Counted from the stretch's first letter, positions 8,701-16,546 are shown. The stretch: 24,172 nucleotides of DNA from Betaproteobacteria bacterium UBA931 (GCA_002293615.1 DBDN01000059.1:146-24317), one strand, 5' to 3'. Numbers and translations are program-made. The notes: generated from the sequence alone by a model not told the origin.

Positions 8701-9489
8701 TTGGAAAACAGGCATATTCCCCGCCGTCGTTTCGGCCAGAATTTTCTGACGGACAATCATTACATTGGCCGCATTATTACCGCAATAGCTCCGGATGCCG
8801 GTGACAAGCTGCTGGAAATCGGCCCGGGGTTGGGCGCGCTTACCGACAAGCTTATGACGAAAACCGGGCACCTTCACGCGATAGAGATTGACCGTGATCT
8901 AGCGGCACGCTTGCGCCAGCGTTTTCCCGAAACGGTGTTGACGCTTTATGAACAGGATGCGCTGCGTTTTGATTTTACCGCTTTGGCGGGCGGCGACTGG
9001 CGCGTTGTCGGTAATTTGCCGTACAACATCAGTTCGCCGCTGTTGTTTCGATTGATGGAAATCGCCGGAAAGCTGCGCGATATTCATGTGATGTTGCAAA
9101 AAGAAGTTGTGATGCGGATGTGTGCCATGCCGTCGGGCAAAGAATATGGGCGATTATCGGTAATGCTGCAAGCGCGGTTTTACATCGTAAAATTATTTAC
9201 GGTACCGCCTGGCGCGTTTTCGCCGGTGCCGAAAGTCGATTCGGCGGTTGTGCGTTTGCTTCCGTTGCATGAAAAAGCGCCGGATGTCGGCGATCAAAAA
9301 ATTTTCAACCAAATCGTGGCGGCAGCGTTTGCGCAGCGCCGGAAAACATTGCGCAATGCGCTGGCGACATTTTTCCGGGAAGAAGATTTTGTCGCGACAG
9401 GCATCGATGGCAGGGCACGCGCCGAAAACCTGAGCGTTGCGGATTTTTCCTGCCTATCCCGTTACCTTGTTTATCGACAACAGCGTTAA
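8701..9489 (+). CDS. rsmA: 16S rRNA (adenine(1518)-N6/adenine(1519)-N6)-dimethyltransferase, TTG start
   Basis: This 262-residue SAM-dependent enzyme (KsgA) dimethylates two adjacent adenines near the 3' end of 16S rRNA, a late checkpoint of 30S assembly. Motifs are complete: RRRFGQNFLTD at the N terminus, SAM motif LLEIGPGLGALTD (about residues 37-49), IEIDRDLAARL, and the catalytic NLPYNISSP from residue 105. The C-terminal part QRRKTLRNAL is also family-typical. No ATG exists in frame near the right place; TTG 8701 gives the expected MENRHIPRRRFGQNFL-type N terminus and a normal length, with GAG at 8689-8691 as a possible weak Shine-Dalgarno. An in-frame GTG at 8614 lies inside the previous gene and would add 29 unrelated residues. 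Its stop is only 2 bp from that of the convergent yggU. Confidence 0.94.
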   Translation: MENRHIPRRRFGQNFLTDNHYIGRIITAIAPDAGDKLLEIGPGLGALTDKLMTKTGHLHAIEIDRDLAARLRQRFPETVLTLYEQDALRFDFTALAGGDWRVVGNLPYNISSPLLFRLMEIAGKLRDIHVMLQKEVVMRMCAMPSGKEYGRLSVMLQARFYIVKLFTVPPGAFSPVPKVDSAVVRLLPLHEKAPDVGDQKIFNQIVAAAFAQRRKTLRNALATFFREEDFVATGIDGRARAENLSVADFSCLSRYLVYRQQR

Positions 9490-9495
9490 CGTTAA
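9486..9495. repeat. Perfect 10-bp palindrome carrying both convergent stop codons
   Basis: TTAACGTTAA equals its own reverse complement. It supplies the TAA of rsmA on the plus strand and the TAA of yggU on the minus strand. It is too short to be a terminator; no other terminator separates the two genes. Confidence 0.7.
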
Positions 9496-9782
9496 AACCA
9501 CACCGGAAACTGTACGGGGTTGTGTATCACCACCGTTTTTTGTCGGGCAAGCTCGCCGCGGATCAACGCAACGTTGCGCAGCGGGACTGAAAAAGCATCG
9601 GCAAGGAAACGAAGCAGCGCATCATTGGCCTTACCGTCAACGGGCGGCGCAGCAAGACGAATTTTGAGCGCGTTATTGTATTCGCCGCATACGCTCGTTT
9701 TTTTGGCGCCCGGCTGGATATGCAGCTCCAGCCGCACGCCATGATCCGTTTGATGCCGCCATGGTCGTGGCGTTTCACTCAT
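9492..9782 (-). CDS. yggU: DUF167 family protein (YggU-like)
   Basis: This 96-residue cytoplasmic protein belongs to the DUF167/YggU family, whose molecular role is not established. Family features are LELHIQPGAKKTSVCGEY near the N terminus, then LKIRLAAPPVDGKANDALLRFLA, and a closing VALIRGELARQKTVVI. The start at ATG 9782 (MSETPRPW) overlaps the last 8 nt of proC; the longer in-frame reading from 9857 lies inside proC and is unlikely. It is third in the yggS-proC-yggU operon. In many proteobacteria these three genes are found together, often beside type IV pilus genes, as here. Confidence 0.92.
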   Translation of the reverse strand: MSETPRPWRHQTDHGVRLELHIQPGAKKTSVCGEYNNALKIRLAAPPVDGKANDALLRFLADAFSVPLRNVALIRGELARQKTVVIHNPVQFPVWF

Positions 9783-10617
9783 GCCGGGGCGGGTGGGATG
9801 CGTCCATAACGTTGCCCAACTCGACGGCGCGCGCCAGTGCGGCGGTAATCGCCTCACCTATCACTTTTTTGACGCCTGCGGCATCGAATACATTCAATGC
9901 GTGTTCCGTGGTGCCGCCTTTGGAAGTAATGTCGGCACGCAGCTGCGTGAACGCGCGGTTATCGAATTGCGCCAGCTTCAGGCTGCCGTTGACCAGGCTG
10001 AGCGCGATAAAACGCGCTTGCTCTGCCGACATGCCCAGCGTTACAGCCGCGTCTTGCAGGCTTTCGAGGAAATAAAAGACATACGCGGGGCCGCTGCCGG
10101 AAATGGCGGTCATCGCATCGATTTTGGCTTCTTTATCGAGCCAGATGATATCGCCGACATGCGCGAGCAAATTGTTGACCATCTGGCGCGCCGTATCGTC
10201 GACGTCCGCTGTCGCATAGACAGCACTGATGCCGGCGCCGACCAGCGACGGCGTGTTGGGCATCGCCCGCACCAGCCGGGGAAATCCGTGAAGCCAACGG
10301 GTGATCGTGTCGGTGCGCACGCCCGCGGCAATGGACAAAGCGACTGGAATTTGCGTGATATACGGTTGAACCTGCTGGGTCACGACGTACATTTGCTGCG
10401 GCTTTACGGCAAAAATGAGCAAATCAACATTGGCCATCAGCTCCGAGGAAACCTTGGGAAAACAGCGGATACCAGGGAAAGCGTTGGTCAACGCGGCACA
10501 TCGGGATGAATCCGGATCCACCACAAAAAGCGCATTATTTTGGTTGGGGTCTCGCAGAATGCCGCCGATCAGCGCCGAAGCCATGGCGCCGCCGCCGAGA
10601 AAAAGTGTCTTAATCAT
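9775..10617 (-). CDS. proC: Pyrroline-5-carboxylate reductase
   Basis: This 280-residue NAD(P)H-dependent enzyme performs the last step of proline synthesis, reducing pyrroline-5-carboxylate to proline. The dinucleotide-binding N terminus is KTLFLGGGAMASALIGGIL, followed by FAVKPQQM and RAMPNTPSLVGAG. The C-terminal dimerisation domain has the signature AISGSGPAYVFYFLE and TSKGGTTEHAL. Length is normal. A good Shine-Dalgarno (AAAGGAG) lies 7 nt upstream of ATG 10617. It begins 12 nt after yggS and its end overlaps yggU. Confidence 0.97.
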   Translation of the reverse strand: MIKTLFLGGGAMASALIGGILRDPNQNNALFVVDPDSSRCAALTNAFPGIRCFPKVSSELMANVDLLIFAVKPQQMYVVTQQVQPYITQIPVALSIAAGVRTDTITRWLHGFPRLVRAMPNTPSLVGAGISAVYATADVDDTARQMVNNLLAHVGDIIWLDKEAKIDAMTAISGSGPAYVFYFLESLQDAAVTLGMSAEQARFIALSLVNGSLKLAQFDNRAFTQLRADITSKGGTTEHALNVFDAAGVKKVIGEAITAALARAVELGNVMDASHPPRHE

Positions 10618-10629
10618 GTCTGTTCTCCT

Positions 10630-11319
10630 TTAATAATTTCGTGCACCAAACAATGCGCTGCCGATGCGCACCTCTGTCGAGCCTGCCCGGATCGCCGCGT
10701 CAAGATCGGCGCTCATGCCCATTGAAAGTACATTGGGCGCCAAGTTTTCCGCCACAGCTCGATCAAAGCATTCGCGTAAGCGCATAAACTGTGCGTATTG
10801 CCGAGTCGGATCGTCATGGTTTTCCGAAATTCCCATGAAACCGCGCCAGCGTAAACGGGGCAAATCACAAACCGCATGTGCCAAGGCCAAGGCATCCTGC
10901 GCGGGAACGCCGCTTTTCTGCCGCTCTTCACTGATATTAACCTGTATCAAGATATCCAGAGGCGCTTTTTCCGGCGAACGGGCATCAGATAAGCGTAAGG
11001 CAAGCGTTAGGTCGTCAATGGTTTCAACCATATCAAAAATTTCGGCGGCGATTCGCGCTTTGTTTTTTTGCAATGTGCCGATCAGTGTCCAGGAAATGTC
11101 GCGAATATCGGACAAGGCGTTCTTTTTTTGCCGCGCTTCCTGCACATAGTTTTCACCAAAGCGGCGTTGGCCAAAAGCATAAATGCGACGAATATGTTCC
11201 GGAGGAAACTGTTTGGAAACAGCCAATAAAGCGATATCGTCGGCATTTCTTCCACAGTTGTCCGCAGATTGGCGAATCCGGGAGCAAAGCGCTTGCCAGA
11301 CGTTTTGTTGCTGAACCAT
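10630..11319 (-). CDS. yggS: PLP homeostasis protein (YggS/PLPBP family)
   Basis: This 229-residue PLP-binding protein of the YggS family takes part in vitamin B6 and amino-acid homeostasis and has no known catalytic turnover. The PLP-binding lysine is K36 in LLAVSKQFP, the same position as in the E. coli protein. Further family motifs are RRFGENYVQEARQK, WTLIGTLQKNKAR, VNISEERQKSG, and the phosphate-binding end SMGMSADLDAAIRAGSTEVRIGSALFG. It is the first gene of the yggS-proC-yggU operon and is divergent from pilT across 95 bp, with a candidate promoter at 11347-11375. Confidence 0.96.
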   Translation of the reverse strand: MVQQQNVWQALCSRIRQSADNCGRNADDIALLAVSKQFPPEHIRRIYAFGQRRFGENYVQEARQKKNALSDIRDISWTLIGTLQKNKARIAAEIFDMVETIDDLTLALRLSDARSPEKAPLDILIQVNISEERQKSGVPAQDALALAHAVCDLPRLRWRGFMGISENHDDPTRQYAQFMRLRECFDRAVAENLAPNVLSMGMSADLDAAIRAGSTEVRIGSALFGARNY

Positions 11320-11322
11320 AAT

Positions 11323-11351
11323 CGGACAGGTTATGTGATTAATGGGATAAT
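11323..11351 (+). promoter_or_regulatory. Candidate sigma-70 promoter for pilT-pilU
   Basis: The -35 is CGGACA (11323-11328, four of six matches) and the -10 GATAAT (11346-11351, five of six), with an optimal 17-bp spacer. The predicted start is near 11358, about 57 nt before the pilT ATG, whose AAAGGA Shine-Dalgarno is at 11402-11407. The -10 overlaps that of the divergent yggS promoter. Confidence 0.5.
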
Positions 11352-11375
11352 AGTAGTCTCAAAATCGAGACTCAA
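11347..11375 (-). promoter_or_regulatory. Candidate sigma-70 promoter for yggS-proC-yggU
   Basis: On the minus strand the -35 is TTGAGT (11375-11370, four of six) and the -10 TATTAT (11352-11347, five of six) with a 17-bp spacer. The predicted start is near 11340, about 20 nt ahead of the yggS ATG. Five bases of the -10 are shared with the pilT promoter. Confidence 0.5.
11355..11372. repeat. Inverted repeat AGTCTC-N6-GAGACT between yggS and pilT
   Basis: The two 6-base arms are perfect, with the loop AAAATC. The repeat occupies the spacer and part of the -35 of the predicted yggS promoter, and covers the predicted start site of pilT transcription. It could be an operator or, in the pilT transcript, a 5'-terminal hairpin. 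It is not followed by a T-tract, so it is not a terminator. Confidence 0.5.
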
Positions 11376-11414
11376 GTTACGCGCATCTGCATGCGGTTCA
11401 CAAAGGAATTATAA

Positions 11415-12458
11415 ATGGACATTACAGAACTCTTGGCGTTCGCGGTCAAAAATAACGCATCGGACTTGCATATTTCTGCCGGTTTACCGCCGATGATCCG
11501 GGTGCACGGCGATATTCGCCGGATTAACCTGCCGCCGCTGGAGCACGAGGAAGTCTATACGATGATTTACGACATCATGAGCGACGCGGTGCAAAAAGAA
11601 TACGAAGACCGGATGGAGGTGGATTTCTCTTTCGAAATTCCCAACTTGGCGCGTTTTCGTGTCAATGCCTATACGCAAATGCGCGGCGCGGGCGCGGCAT
11701 TCCGGACGATTCCGACAAAAATCCAGACATTGGAGCAATTGGGGGCGCCCAAAGTTTTTTATGAAATCGTGACACGACCGAGAGGATTGGTTTTGGTCAC
11801 GGGACCGACCGGCAGCGGAAAATCGACAACGCTGGCGGCCATGGTAAATCAGGTGAACGAGCAGGAGAACGGACATATTCTGACCATTGAGGATCCGATC
11901 GAATTTGTCCACGAGTCAAAAAAATGCCTCATCAATCAACGTGAAGTCGGGCGGCAGACGCATTCCTTCGAAGCTGCGTTGAGAAGCTCGGTGCGGGAAG
12001 ATCCCGATTATATTCTGGTTGGCGAATTGCGCGATCTGGAAACGATTCGCTTGGCGTTGACGGCGGCAGAAACGGGGCACTTGGTGTTTGGCACATTGCA
12101 TACCAGTTCGGCGCCGAAAACGATGGACCGGATCATTGACGTATTTCCGGCCGCCGAAAAGGACATGGTGCGGGCAATGATCTCCGAATCGCTGGTCGCG
12201 GTGATTTCGCAAAAGCTGTTGAAGACCAAAGACGGATTGGGGCGTATTGCCGCATTTGAGGTATTGATCGGGACATCTGCCGTACGCAACCTGATTCGCG
12301 AAAATAAAATTGCGCAGATGTACTCCTCCATGCAGACAGGCCAGAATGTCGGGATGCAGACGATGGATCAGGCATTGCTGGAATTGGTACGCCGCAACAA
12401 GATTACGACACAGGCGGCATTGGCGCTGGCGGTCAACCGCGAACTCTTCCAAAGTTAA
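11415..12458 (+). CDS. pilT: Type IV pilus retraction ATPase PilT
   Basis: This 347-residue hexameric secretion ATPase drives pilus depolymerisation and so twitching motility at the inner-membrane base of the pilus. The N-terminal PAS-like part begins MDITELLAFAVKNNASDLHI. Walker A GPTGSGKSTT starts at residue 130 with K136, the Asp box contains ILTIEDPIEFVH, Walker B is in YILVGELRD, and the His box is GHLVFGTLHTSS. The retraction-specific C-terminal motif is present as AVRNLIRE. Length is standard for PilT. It is followed after 20 nt by pilU and is the first gene of its transcript. Confidence 0.97.
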   Translation: MDITELLAFAVKNNASDLHISAGLPPMIRVHGDIRRINLPPLEHEEVYTMIYDIMSDAVQKEYEDRMEVDFSFEIPNLARFRVNAYTQMRGAGAAFRTIPTKIQTLEQLGAPKVFYEIVTRPRGLVLVTGPTGSGKSTTLAAMVNQVNEQENGHILTIEDPIEFVHESKKCLINQREVGRQTHSFEAALRSSVREDPDYILVGELRDLETIRLALTAAETGHLVFGTLHTSSAPKTMDRIIDVFPAAEKDMVRAMISESLVAVISQKLLKTKDGLGRIAAFEVLIGTSAVRNLIRENKIAQMYSSMQTGQNVGMQTMDQALLELVRRNKITTQAALALAVNRELFQS

Positions 12459-12478
12459 ATCAAGTCTCCGAGAAACAT

Positions 12479-13669
12479 ATGAACAACCCCCGCTCCGTTC
12501 AATTCGTCCACGAACTGTTGGAACTGCTGGTACAGCAAAAAGGATCTGATCTTTTCATTACGGTTGGGTTTCCGCCGGCGGTCAAGGTTAACGGCAAAAT
12601 CTCGCCGGTTTCGAAATCGCCTCTGGAGCCGCAACATACGGCCGAACTGGTGCAGTGCATCATGAATGAGCGGCAAAAGGCGTTTTTTGAAGAGACCAAG
12701 GAATGCAATTATGCGATCGGCCTGCAGGGGGTGGGACGATTCCGGGTCAGCGCTTTTATGCAGCAAGGGTGGGCGGGGATGGTGTTGCGCGCCATCAACA
12801 TGAAAATTCCGACTTACGAAGATTTGGCCATGCCGCCGGTGCTGAAAGATGTCATTCTTGCCAAACGCGGAATCATAGTTTTTGTCGGCGCGACCGGCGC
12901 CGGGAAATCGACGACGATGGCGTCGCTGCTGGAACATCGCAGTCAGAACAGTTTTGGTCATATTATTACCATCGAAGACCCGATCGAATATGTGCATCAG
13001 CACGGAAACTGTATCATCACGCAGCGCGAAGTCGGGGTAGATACGGATGGTTGGGAAATCGCTTTGCAGAATTCGCTGCGTCAGGCGCCGGATGTGATCA
13101 TGATTGGCGAGATCCGTACACGTGAGAGCATGGAATTTGCCATCGCTTTTGCCGAAACCGGTCACCTATGTCTGGCGACACTTCACGCCAACAGCACCAA
13201 CCAGGCGCTGGATCGCATCATCAACTTTTTCCCGGAAGAGCGCCGCGCGCAAGTATTGATGGATCTGTCGTTAAACGTTCGCGCGTTCGTGGCACAGCGC
13301 TTGATTTTGCGTTCGGACGGGCGCGGGCGCGTGCCTGCCGCTGAAGTGATGTTGAATACGCCGCTTACCTCGGATCTGATTTTCAAAGGCGATATTCCGG
13401 GAATCAAGGACATCATGAAGCGTTCGCGTGAACAAGGTATGCAAACATTCGATCAATCGCTGTTTGATCTTTATGAGCATGGGTTGATTACTTATGAAGA
13501 CGCGTTGCGCAATGCTGATTCGATCAACGATTTGCGCCTTGATATCAAGCTGCGCGGAAAAGAGGCGCGCAGCCGCGACGCGTTTACCGGCACGGAACAT
13601 CTTAATATTATTGCGGACACAATCATTCCCGATTTTGGCCAGCAACAAAGCTCATCGCCAAGGCGCTGA
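12479..13669 (+). CDS. pilU: Type IV pilus accessory retraction ATPase PilU
   Basis: This 396-residue PilT paralogue works with PilT to increase retraction force. It has Walker A GATGAGKSTT (from residue 137, K143), the Asp box HIITIEDPIEYVH, Walker B VIMIGEIRT, and the His box GHLCLATLHANS. It differs from PilT by a longer C terminus with REQGMQTFDQSLFDLYEHGLI and a basic, serine-rich tail, as usual for PilU. Its position directly behind pilT is the common arrangement. No other pilus gene lies in the window. Confidence 0.96.
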   Translation: MNNPRSVQFVHELLELLVQQKGSDLFITVGFPPAVKVNGKISPVSKSPLEPQHTAELVQCIMNERQKAFFEETKECNYAIGLQGVGRFRVSAFMQQGWAGMVLRAINMKIPTYEDLAMPPVLKDVILAKRGIIVFVGATGAGKSTTMASLLEHRSQNSFGHIITIEDPIEYVHQHGNCIITQREVGVDTDGWEIALQNSLRQAPDVIMIGEIRTRESMEFAIAFAETGHLCLATLHANSTNQALDRIINFFPEERRAQVLMDLSLNVRAFVAQRLILRSDGRGRVPAAEVMLNTPLTSDLIFKGDIPGIKDIMKRSREQGMQTFDQSLFDLYEHGLITYEDALRNADSINDLRLDIKLRGKEARSRDAFTGTEHLNIIADTIIPDFGQQQSSSPRR

Positions 13670-13678
13670 TAAACCACC

Positions 13679-14062
13679 ATGGCGAAGGCGTTCAACGAAT
13701 CGGTTATTCGTCCGGTCGAGATTGCGTTGCAAAACGCGTCTCGTATTCTCGCGCTTCGTTATGTGGACGGCAGCGAATTTCGTTTGAGCTGGGAGTTTTT
13801 GCGTGTATATTCGCCCTCCGCCGAAGTGATCGGGCATGGCCCGGGTCAGGAAGTATTGCAAACGGGCAAGAAAGATATTGTATTGCAAGGCATCGAGCCG
13901 GTCGGCAACTACGCGATTCGGCTGATTTTTTCAGACGGACACGATTCCGGGCTGTATTCCTGGGCGTATCTTCACGAACTGGGCAGAAATGAACCAGCAT
14001 TATGGCAGGCGTATCTCGATAAACTCGCACAAGCAGGCGGCAGCCGGGACACAGGCGGATGA
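13679..14062 (+). CDS. DUF971 (GBBH-like N-terminal domain) protein
   Basis: This 127-residue cytoplasmic protein is a single DUF971 domain, the small domain also found at the N terminus of gamma-butyrobetaine hydroxylases. Matching segments are ASRILALRYVDGSEFRLSWEFLRVYSPSAEV, GHGPGQEVLQTGKKDI, and EPVGNYAIRLIFSDGHDSGLYSWAYLHELG. The free-standing protein has no firmly established function. Its end overlaps ubiE by 4 nt (ATGA), an arrangement recurring in betaproteobacteria, which suggests a link to ubiquinone synthesis or Fe-S metabolism, but that is inference. ATG 13679 lies 9 nt after pilU with a weak Shine-Dalgarno. Confidence 0.9.
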   Translation: MAKAFNESVIRPVEIALQNASRILALRYVDGSEFRLSWEFLRVYSPSAEVIGHGPGQEVLQTGKKDIVLQGIEPVGNYAIRLIFSDGHDSGLYSWAYLHELGRNEPALWQAYLDKLAQAGGSRDTGG

Positions 14063-14787
14063 CAAAAACGCATTTCGGTTTTGAAACCGTTGACGAAGAA
14101 AAAAAAGAAAAGCGCGTCGGCGAAGTTTTTGTTTCTATTGCCAAATCATACGATTTGATGAACGATATTGCTTCGTTCGGGCTGCATCGCCGGTGGAAAA
14201 AAAAGGCAGTGACGTATGTAGCGGCAAAGAACGATGCCGATATTCTCGATCTTGCCAGCGGTACAGGCGACCTTGTTCGTCTTTTTTTGGAAAGTTGTCC
14301 GCGGGCAACGGTAATCATGACCGACATTAACGCCACGATGCTGGGTGTGGGCAAAAAGAAATTGGCGCAACAAGGATTCGACCCCGATATGGTGTTGTGT
14401 AACGCGGAGCGCCTGCCGTTTCCCAATCAGAGTTTTGACGTGGTCTCCATTGGTTTCGGCTTGCGTAATGTGACGCACAAAGAAAAGACGCTCGCCGAAA
14501 TGCGGCGGGTTTTGCGACCGGGCGGTGTGGCGATGATTCTTGAGTTTTCGCAAGTGCATGAAACCATTGCGCCGCTTTACGATTTTTACAGTTTCAAAAT
14601 TTTGCCCTGGCTGGGCGGTCTTGTCACCAAAGACGAAACGAGTTATCGCTATCTTGCCGAATCCATTCGTGTGCATCCGGATCAGGAAACACTCAAGGAA
14701 ATGATGGAAAGCGCGGGTTTTCGAGGCGTCGAATATTACAACATGACGTTCGGCGTTGCTGCCGTCCATATCGGGTTTGCCGGGTAA
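14059..14787 (+). CDS. ubiE: Bifunctional demethylmenaquinone / 2-methoxy-6-polyprenyl-1,4-benzoquinol methyltransferase
   Basis: This 242-residue SAM-dependent C-methyltransferase acts in ubiquinone synthesis (and menaquinone synthesis where present). The N-terminal FGFETVDEEKKEKRVGEVF and SIAKSYDLMNDIASFGLHRRWKK are typical UbiE signatures. SAM motif I is ILDLASGTGDL (about residues 62-72), motif II includes FDVVSIGFGLRNVTHKEKTL, and the C-terminal RYLAESIRVHPDQETLKEMM and VEYYNMTFGVAAVHIGF complete the family pattern. It overlaps the DUF971 gene by 4 nt, implying translational coupling. The ubiJ-ubiB genes that often follow ubiE are absent here. Confidence 0.97.
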   Translation: MTKTHFGFETVDEEKKEKRVGEVFVSIAKSYDLMNDIASFGLHRRWKKKAVTYVAAKNDADILDLASGTGDLVRLFLESCPRATVIMTDINATMLGVGKKKLAQQGFDPDMVLCNAERLPFPNQSFDVVSIGFGLRNVTHKEKTLAEMRRVLRPGGVAMILEFSQVHETIAPLYDFYSFKILPWLGGLVTKDETSYRYLAESIRVHPDQETLKEMMESAGFRGVEYYNMTFGVAAVHIGFAG

Positions 14788-14829
14788 CGGCCGGAATAAA
14801 CGCCGACAGAACGAAGTTTACGGAGTATC

Positions 14830-14862
14830 ATGGCGTTTTGCTTTAATCGTTCTTTGCCATGA
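14830..14862 (+). CDS. Possible 10-codon leader ORF overlapping the UPF0149 start
   Basis: A short frame (MAFCFNRSLP, stop TGA 14860-14862) begins at ATG 14830 with a GGAG Shine-Dalgarno at 14822-14825. Its stop overlaps the ATG of the next gene as ATGA. The next gene has no visible Shine-Dalgarno of its own, so this frame may bring ribosomes to it. It may also be chance; no amino-acid repetition typical of attenuation is present. Confidence 0.3.
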   Translation: MAFCFNRSLP

Positions 14863-15557
14863 GCCACGAAACGTCGCCTAATATGCCATTAACCAACGAC
14901 GAGCTCGATGAGTTGGAAGCGTTTTTAGTGTCTTCGGCGGTTTCCGAAGATTGCATGAATTTGGAAATGCTCGATGGCTTCCTTGCCGCGTGTGTGTGTT
15001 CGCCGGTAGTGTTGCCGACTTCGCAATGGTTGCAGGCGATTTGGGGCGGTTCGTCGGAAAGCACGATGGGTGCCGCTTTTTCTTCACAAGCACAGGCACA
15101 AAGAATTCTCGAATTAATCATGCGCCACTGGTCGATGTTGAGCCAGGTGCTCAATGAAATGCCGACGATGTTCAAGCCGCTGCTTTATCTTGGCGAGAAT
15201 GATGAAGATTTTTCCGAAGACAGTGTTTATGAAGGGCGCGATTGGTGCCAGGGCTTTATGACCGGCGTGGCATTGGGCGGCGAATCATGGTCGGAATTGA
15301 TGGAAAATGCCGACACGGCCGATTGGTTATTCCCCATTGAGGCGCTGGCTTTCGGCGAACAGGATACCGCGTTTGCCGAATGGGTTGATGATGCGGATCG
15401 GCGTGAATCACTCGTTGATGAGTTGCCCATCGCAGTAGTACTGGTCCATCGTTTTTGGAAAGAGCGCACAGAAAAGAAAAGCGGCGTTGCGCCAAGCGCA
15501 GGCAGCAAACGCATGAGTAAAAAAACAGCCAAGAAAACGCACGAGCGTTTGCATTGA
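14859..15557 (+). CDS. UPF0149 family protein (YecA/YgfB-like)
   Basis: This 232-residue cytoplasmic protein belongs to the UPF0149 family, whose role is poorly known. Signature parts are the N-terminal ELDELEAFLVSSAVSEDCMNLEMLDGFLAACVCSP, the central WGGSSESTMG, and the middle DWCQGFMTGVALGGESWSELM. The C terminus is a lysine-rich tail (GSKRMSKKTAKKTHERLH) without the cysteine-rich SEC-C metal-binding motif that some YecA-type relatives carry. The ATG at 14859 lacks a clear Shine-Dalgarno and overlaps a short upstream frame. It converges on the BPSS1780-type gene across about 90 bp, in which I see no strong terminator. Confidence 0.9.
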   Translation: MSHETSPNMPLTNDELDELEAFLVSSAVSEDCMNLEMLDGFLAACVCSPVVLPTSQWLQAIWGGSSESTMGAAFSSQAQAQRILELIMRHWSMLSQVLNEMPTMFKPLLYLGENDEDFSEDSVYEGRDWCQGFMTGVALGGESWSELMENADTADWLFPIEALAFGEQDTAFAEWVDDADRRESLVDELPIAVVLVHRFWKERTEKKSGVAPSAGSKRMSKKTAKKTHERLH

Positions 15558-15648
15558 TTTACTTTTTAAAGGCAAGCTGAAAAAGAACGCGAAACTTGAC
15601 GCGAAAAAACAGTATCGGCAAACGAATAAATGGCGTTACGCCAGCGAT

Positions 15649-16539
15649 TCATGCGTTGCGGGATTGTGGGAAGTCTCGCGGAAACACATGATCCTGAGCA
15701 TGAAAAATATCGCAATAAGCCACAAAAGCGGTTAATGTCGATACGCTGACCAACCAAGGGATAAACGTAAAAACCAAAAGAACGATCAGCGTCGCAAAAA
15801 GAGTCCCTGCCGAAGCGGCCGCCAACGAAAAAATGACCGAAACCACTCCCAGAATGAAAGAGCAGCAAATGATGACAACTATGGGCGCCAAAATATAAAC
15901 GGACAACGCCCGCCAGTTGACACACAGCGCTTTCAAACTGCGAAGCAATGCCGGTACGGCGGTTGTGTGTTGAAAAACGACAACGGCCGGCGCCAGCCAG
16001 GCGGCCATAATCAAGAGGGACAATAAAAATCCCCAAAGCAAGAGGGACAATAAAAAAGAGGATGAAAACATCAGCGCTGAAAAAGCCTCAATATTTTCAC
16101 CGGTGTGTATATTTTGGGCCAGCGCCAGATATTCGGGGCTGCTGAAGGGAGAAACAAAAGAATTGATTATTAAAGAAAGCGCCACGGTAATTGCGCCAAT
16201 GACCAATAATGTTTTCACATCGGATTTAAACCCGGCGAATAGATGGTGGATTTCCGGCTTTTGCCCGCGCGCCTGCGACCAGCCGGCGGCGATGAAGCCG
16301 ACGACAAAGCAAGGAATCAGAATCATCGGCAAAGAGCCGAGCGGGGCTAATTGCGTCAGCGTTTGGACCAGCAACACGCTGATCAGTGTTACCGGAAGCG
16401 TCAACATCAGGCAATACGCGACGCCTAACCCGTACCAGGCGCCGGCGGCGTCTCTGACCAATTTAAACGCTTCCGTCCACCAGAGCCAGCCGCGACGCGC
16501 AGCGCAGCGCGTGATTGTCGGGACATTATTATTTTCCAT
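15649..16539 (-). CDS. BPSS1780-type integral membrane protein
   Basis: This 296-residue inner-membrane protein resembles the BPSS1780 family of betaproteobacterial membrane proteins of unknown function. The N-terminal WLWWTEAFKLVRDAAGAWYGLG precedes about six hydrophobic segments, and MENNNVPT... has no cleavable signal. A conserved-looking cytosolic stretch includes SLKALCVNWRALSVYILAP. ATG 16539 lies 7 nt after thrB, with TTGAG upstream as Shine-Dalgarno. A longer same-frame reading up to 17187 runs out of frame through thrB and is not a fusion. It is last in the DUF2782-thrB operon. Confidence 0.85.
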   Translation of the reverse strand: MENNNVPTITRCAARRGWLWWTEAFKLVRDAAGAWYGLGVAYCLMLTLPVTLISVLLVQTLTQLAPLGSLPMILIPCFVVGFIAAGWSQARGQKPEIHHLFAGFKSDVKTLLVIGAITVALSLIINSFVSPFSSPEYLALAQNIHTGENIEAFSALMFSSSFLLSLLLWGFLLSLLIMAAWLAPAVVVFQHTTAVPALLRSLKALCVNWRALSVYILAPIVVIICCSFILGVVSVIFSLAAASAGTLFATLIVLLVFTFIPWLVSVSTLTAFVAYCDIFHAQDHVFPRDFPQSRNA

Positions 16540-16546
16540 AGGATTC

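Noticed and set aside
15590..15612. CGCG-N8-CGCG hairpin with a pyrimidine-rich run on the minus strand, possibly ending the BPSS1780-type gene
   Set aside because: The stem is only 4 bp and the run is interrupted. Too weak to call a terminator.
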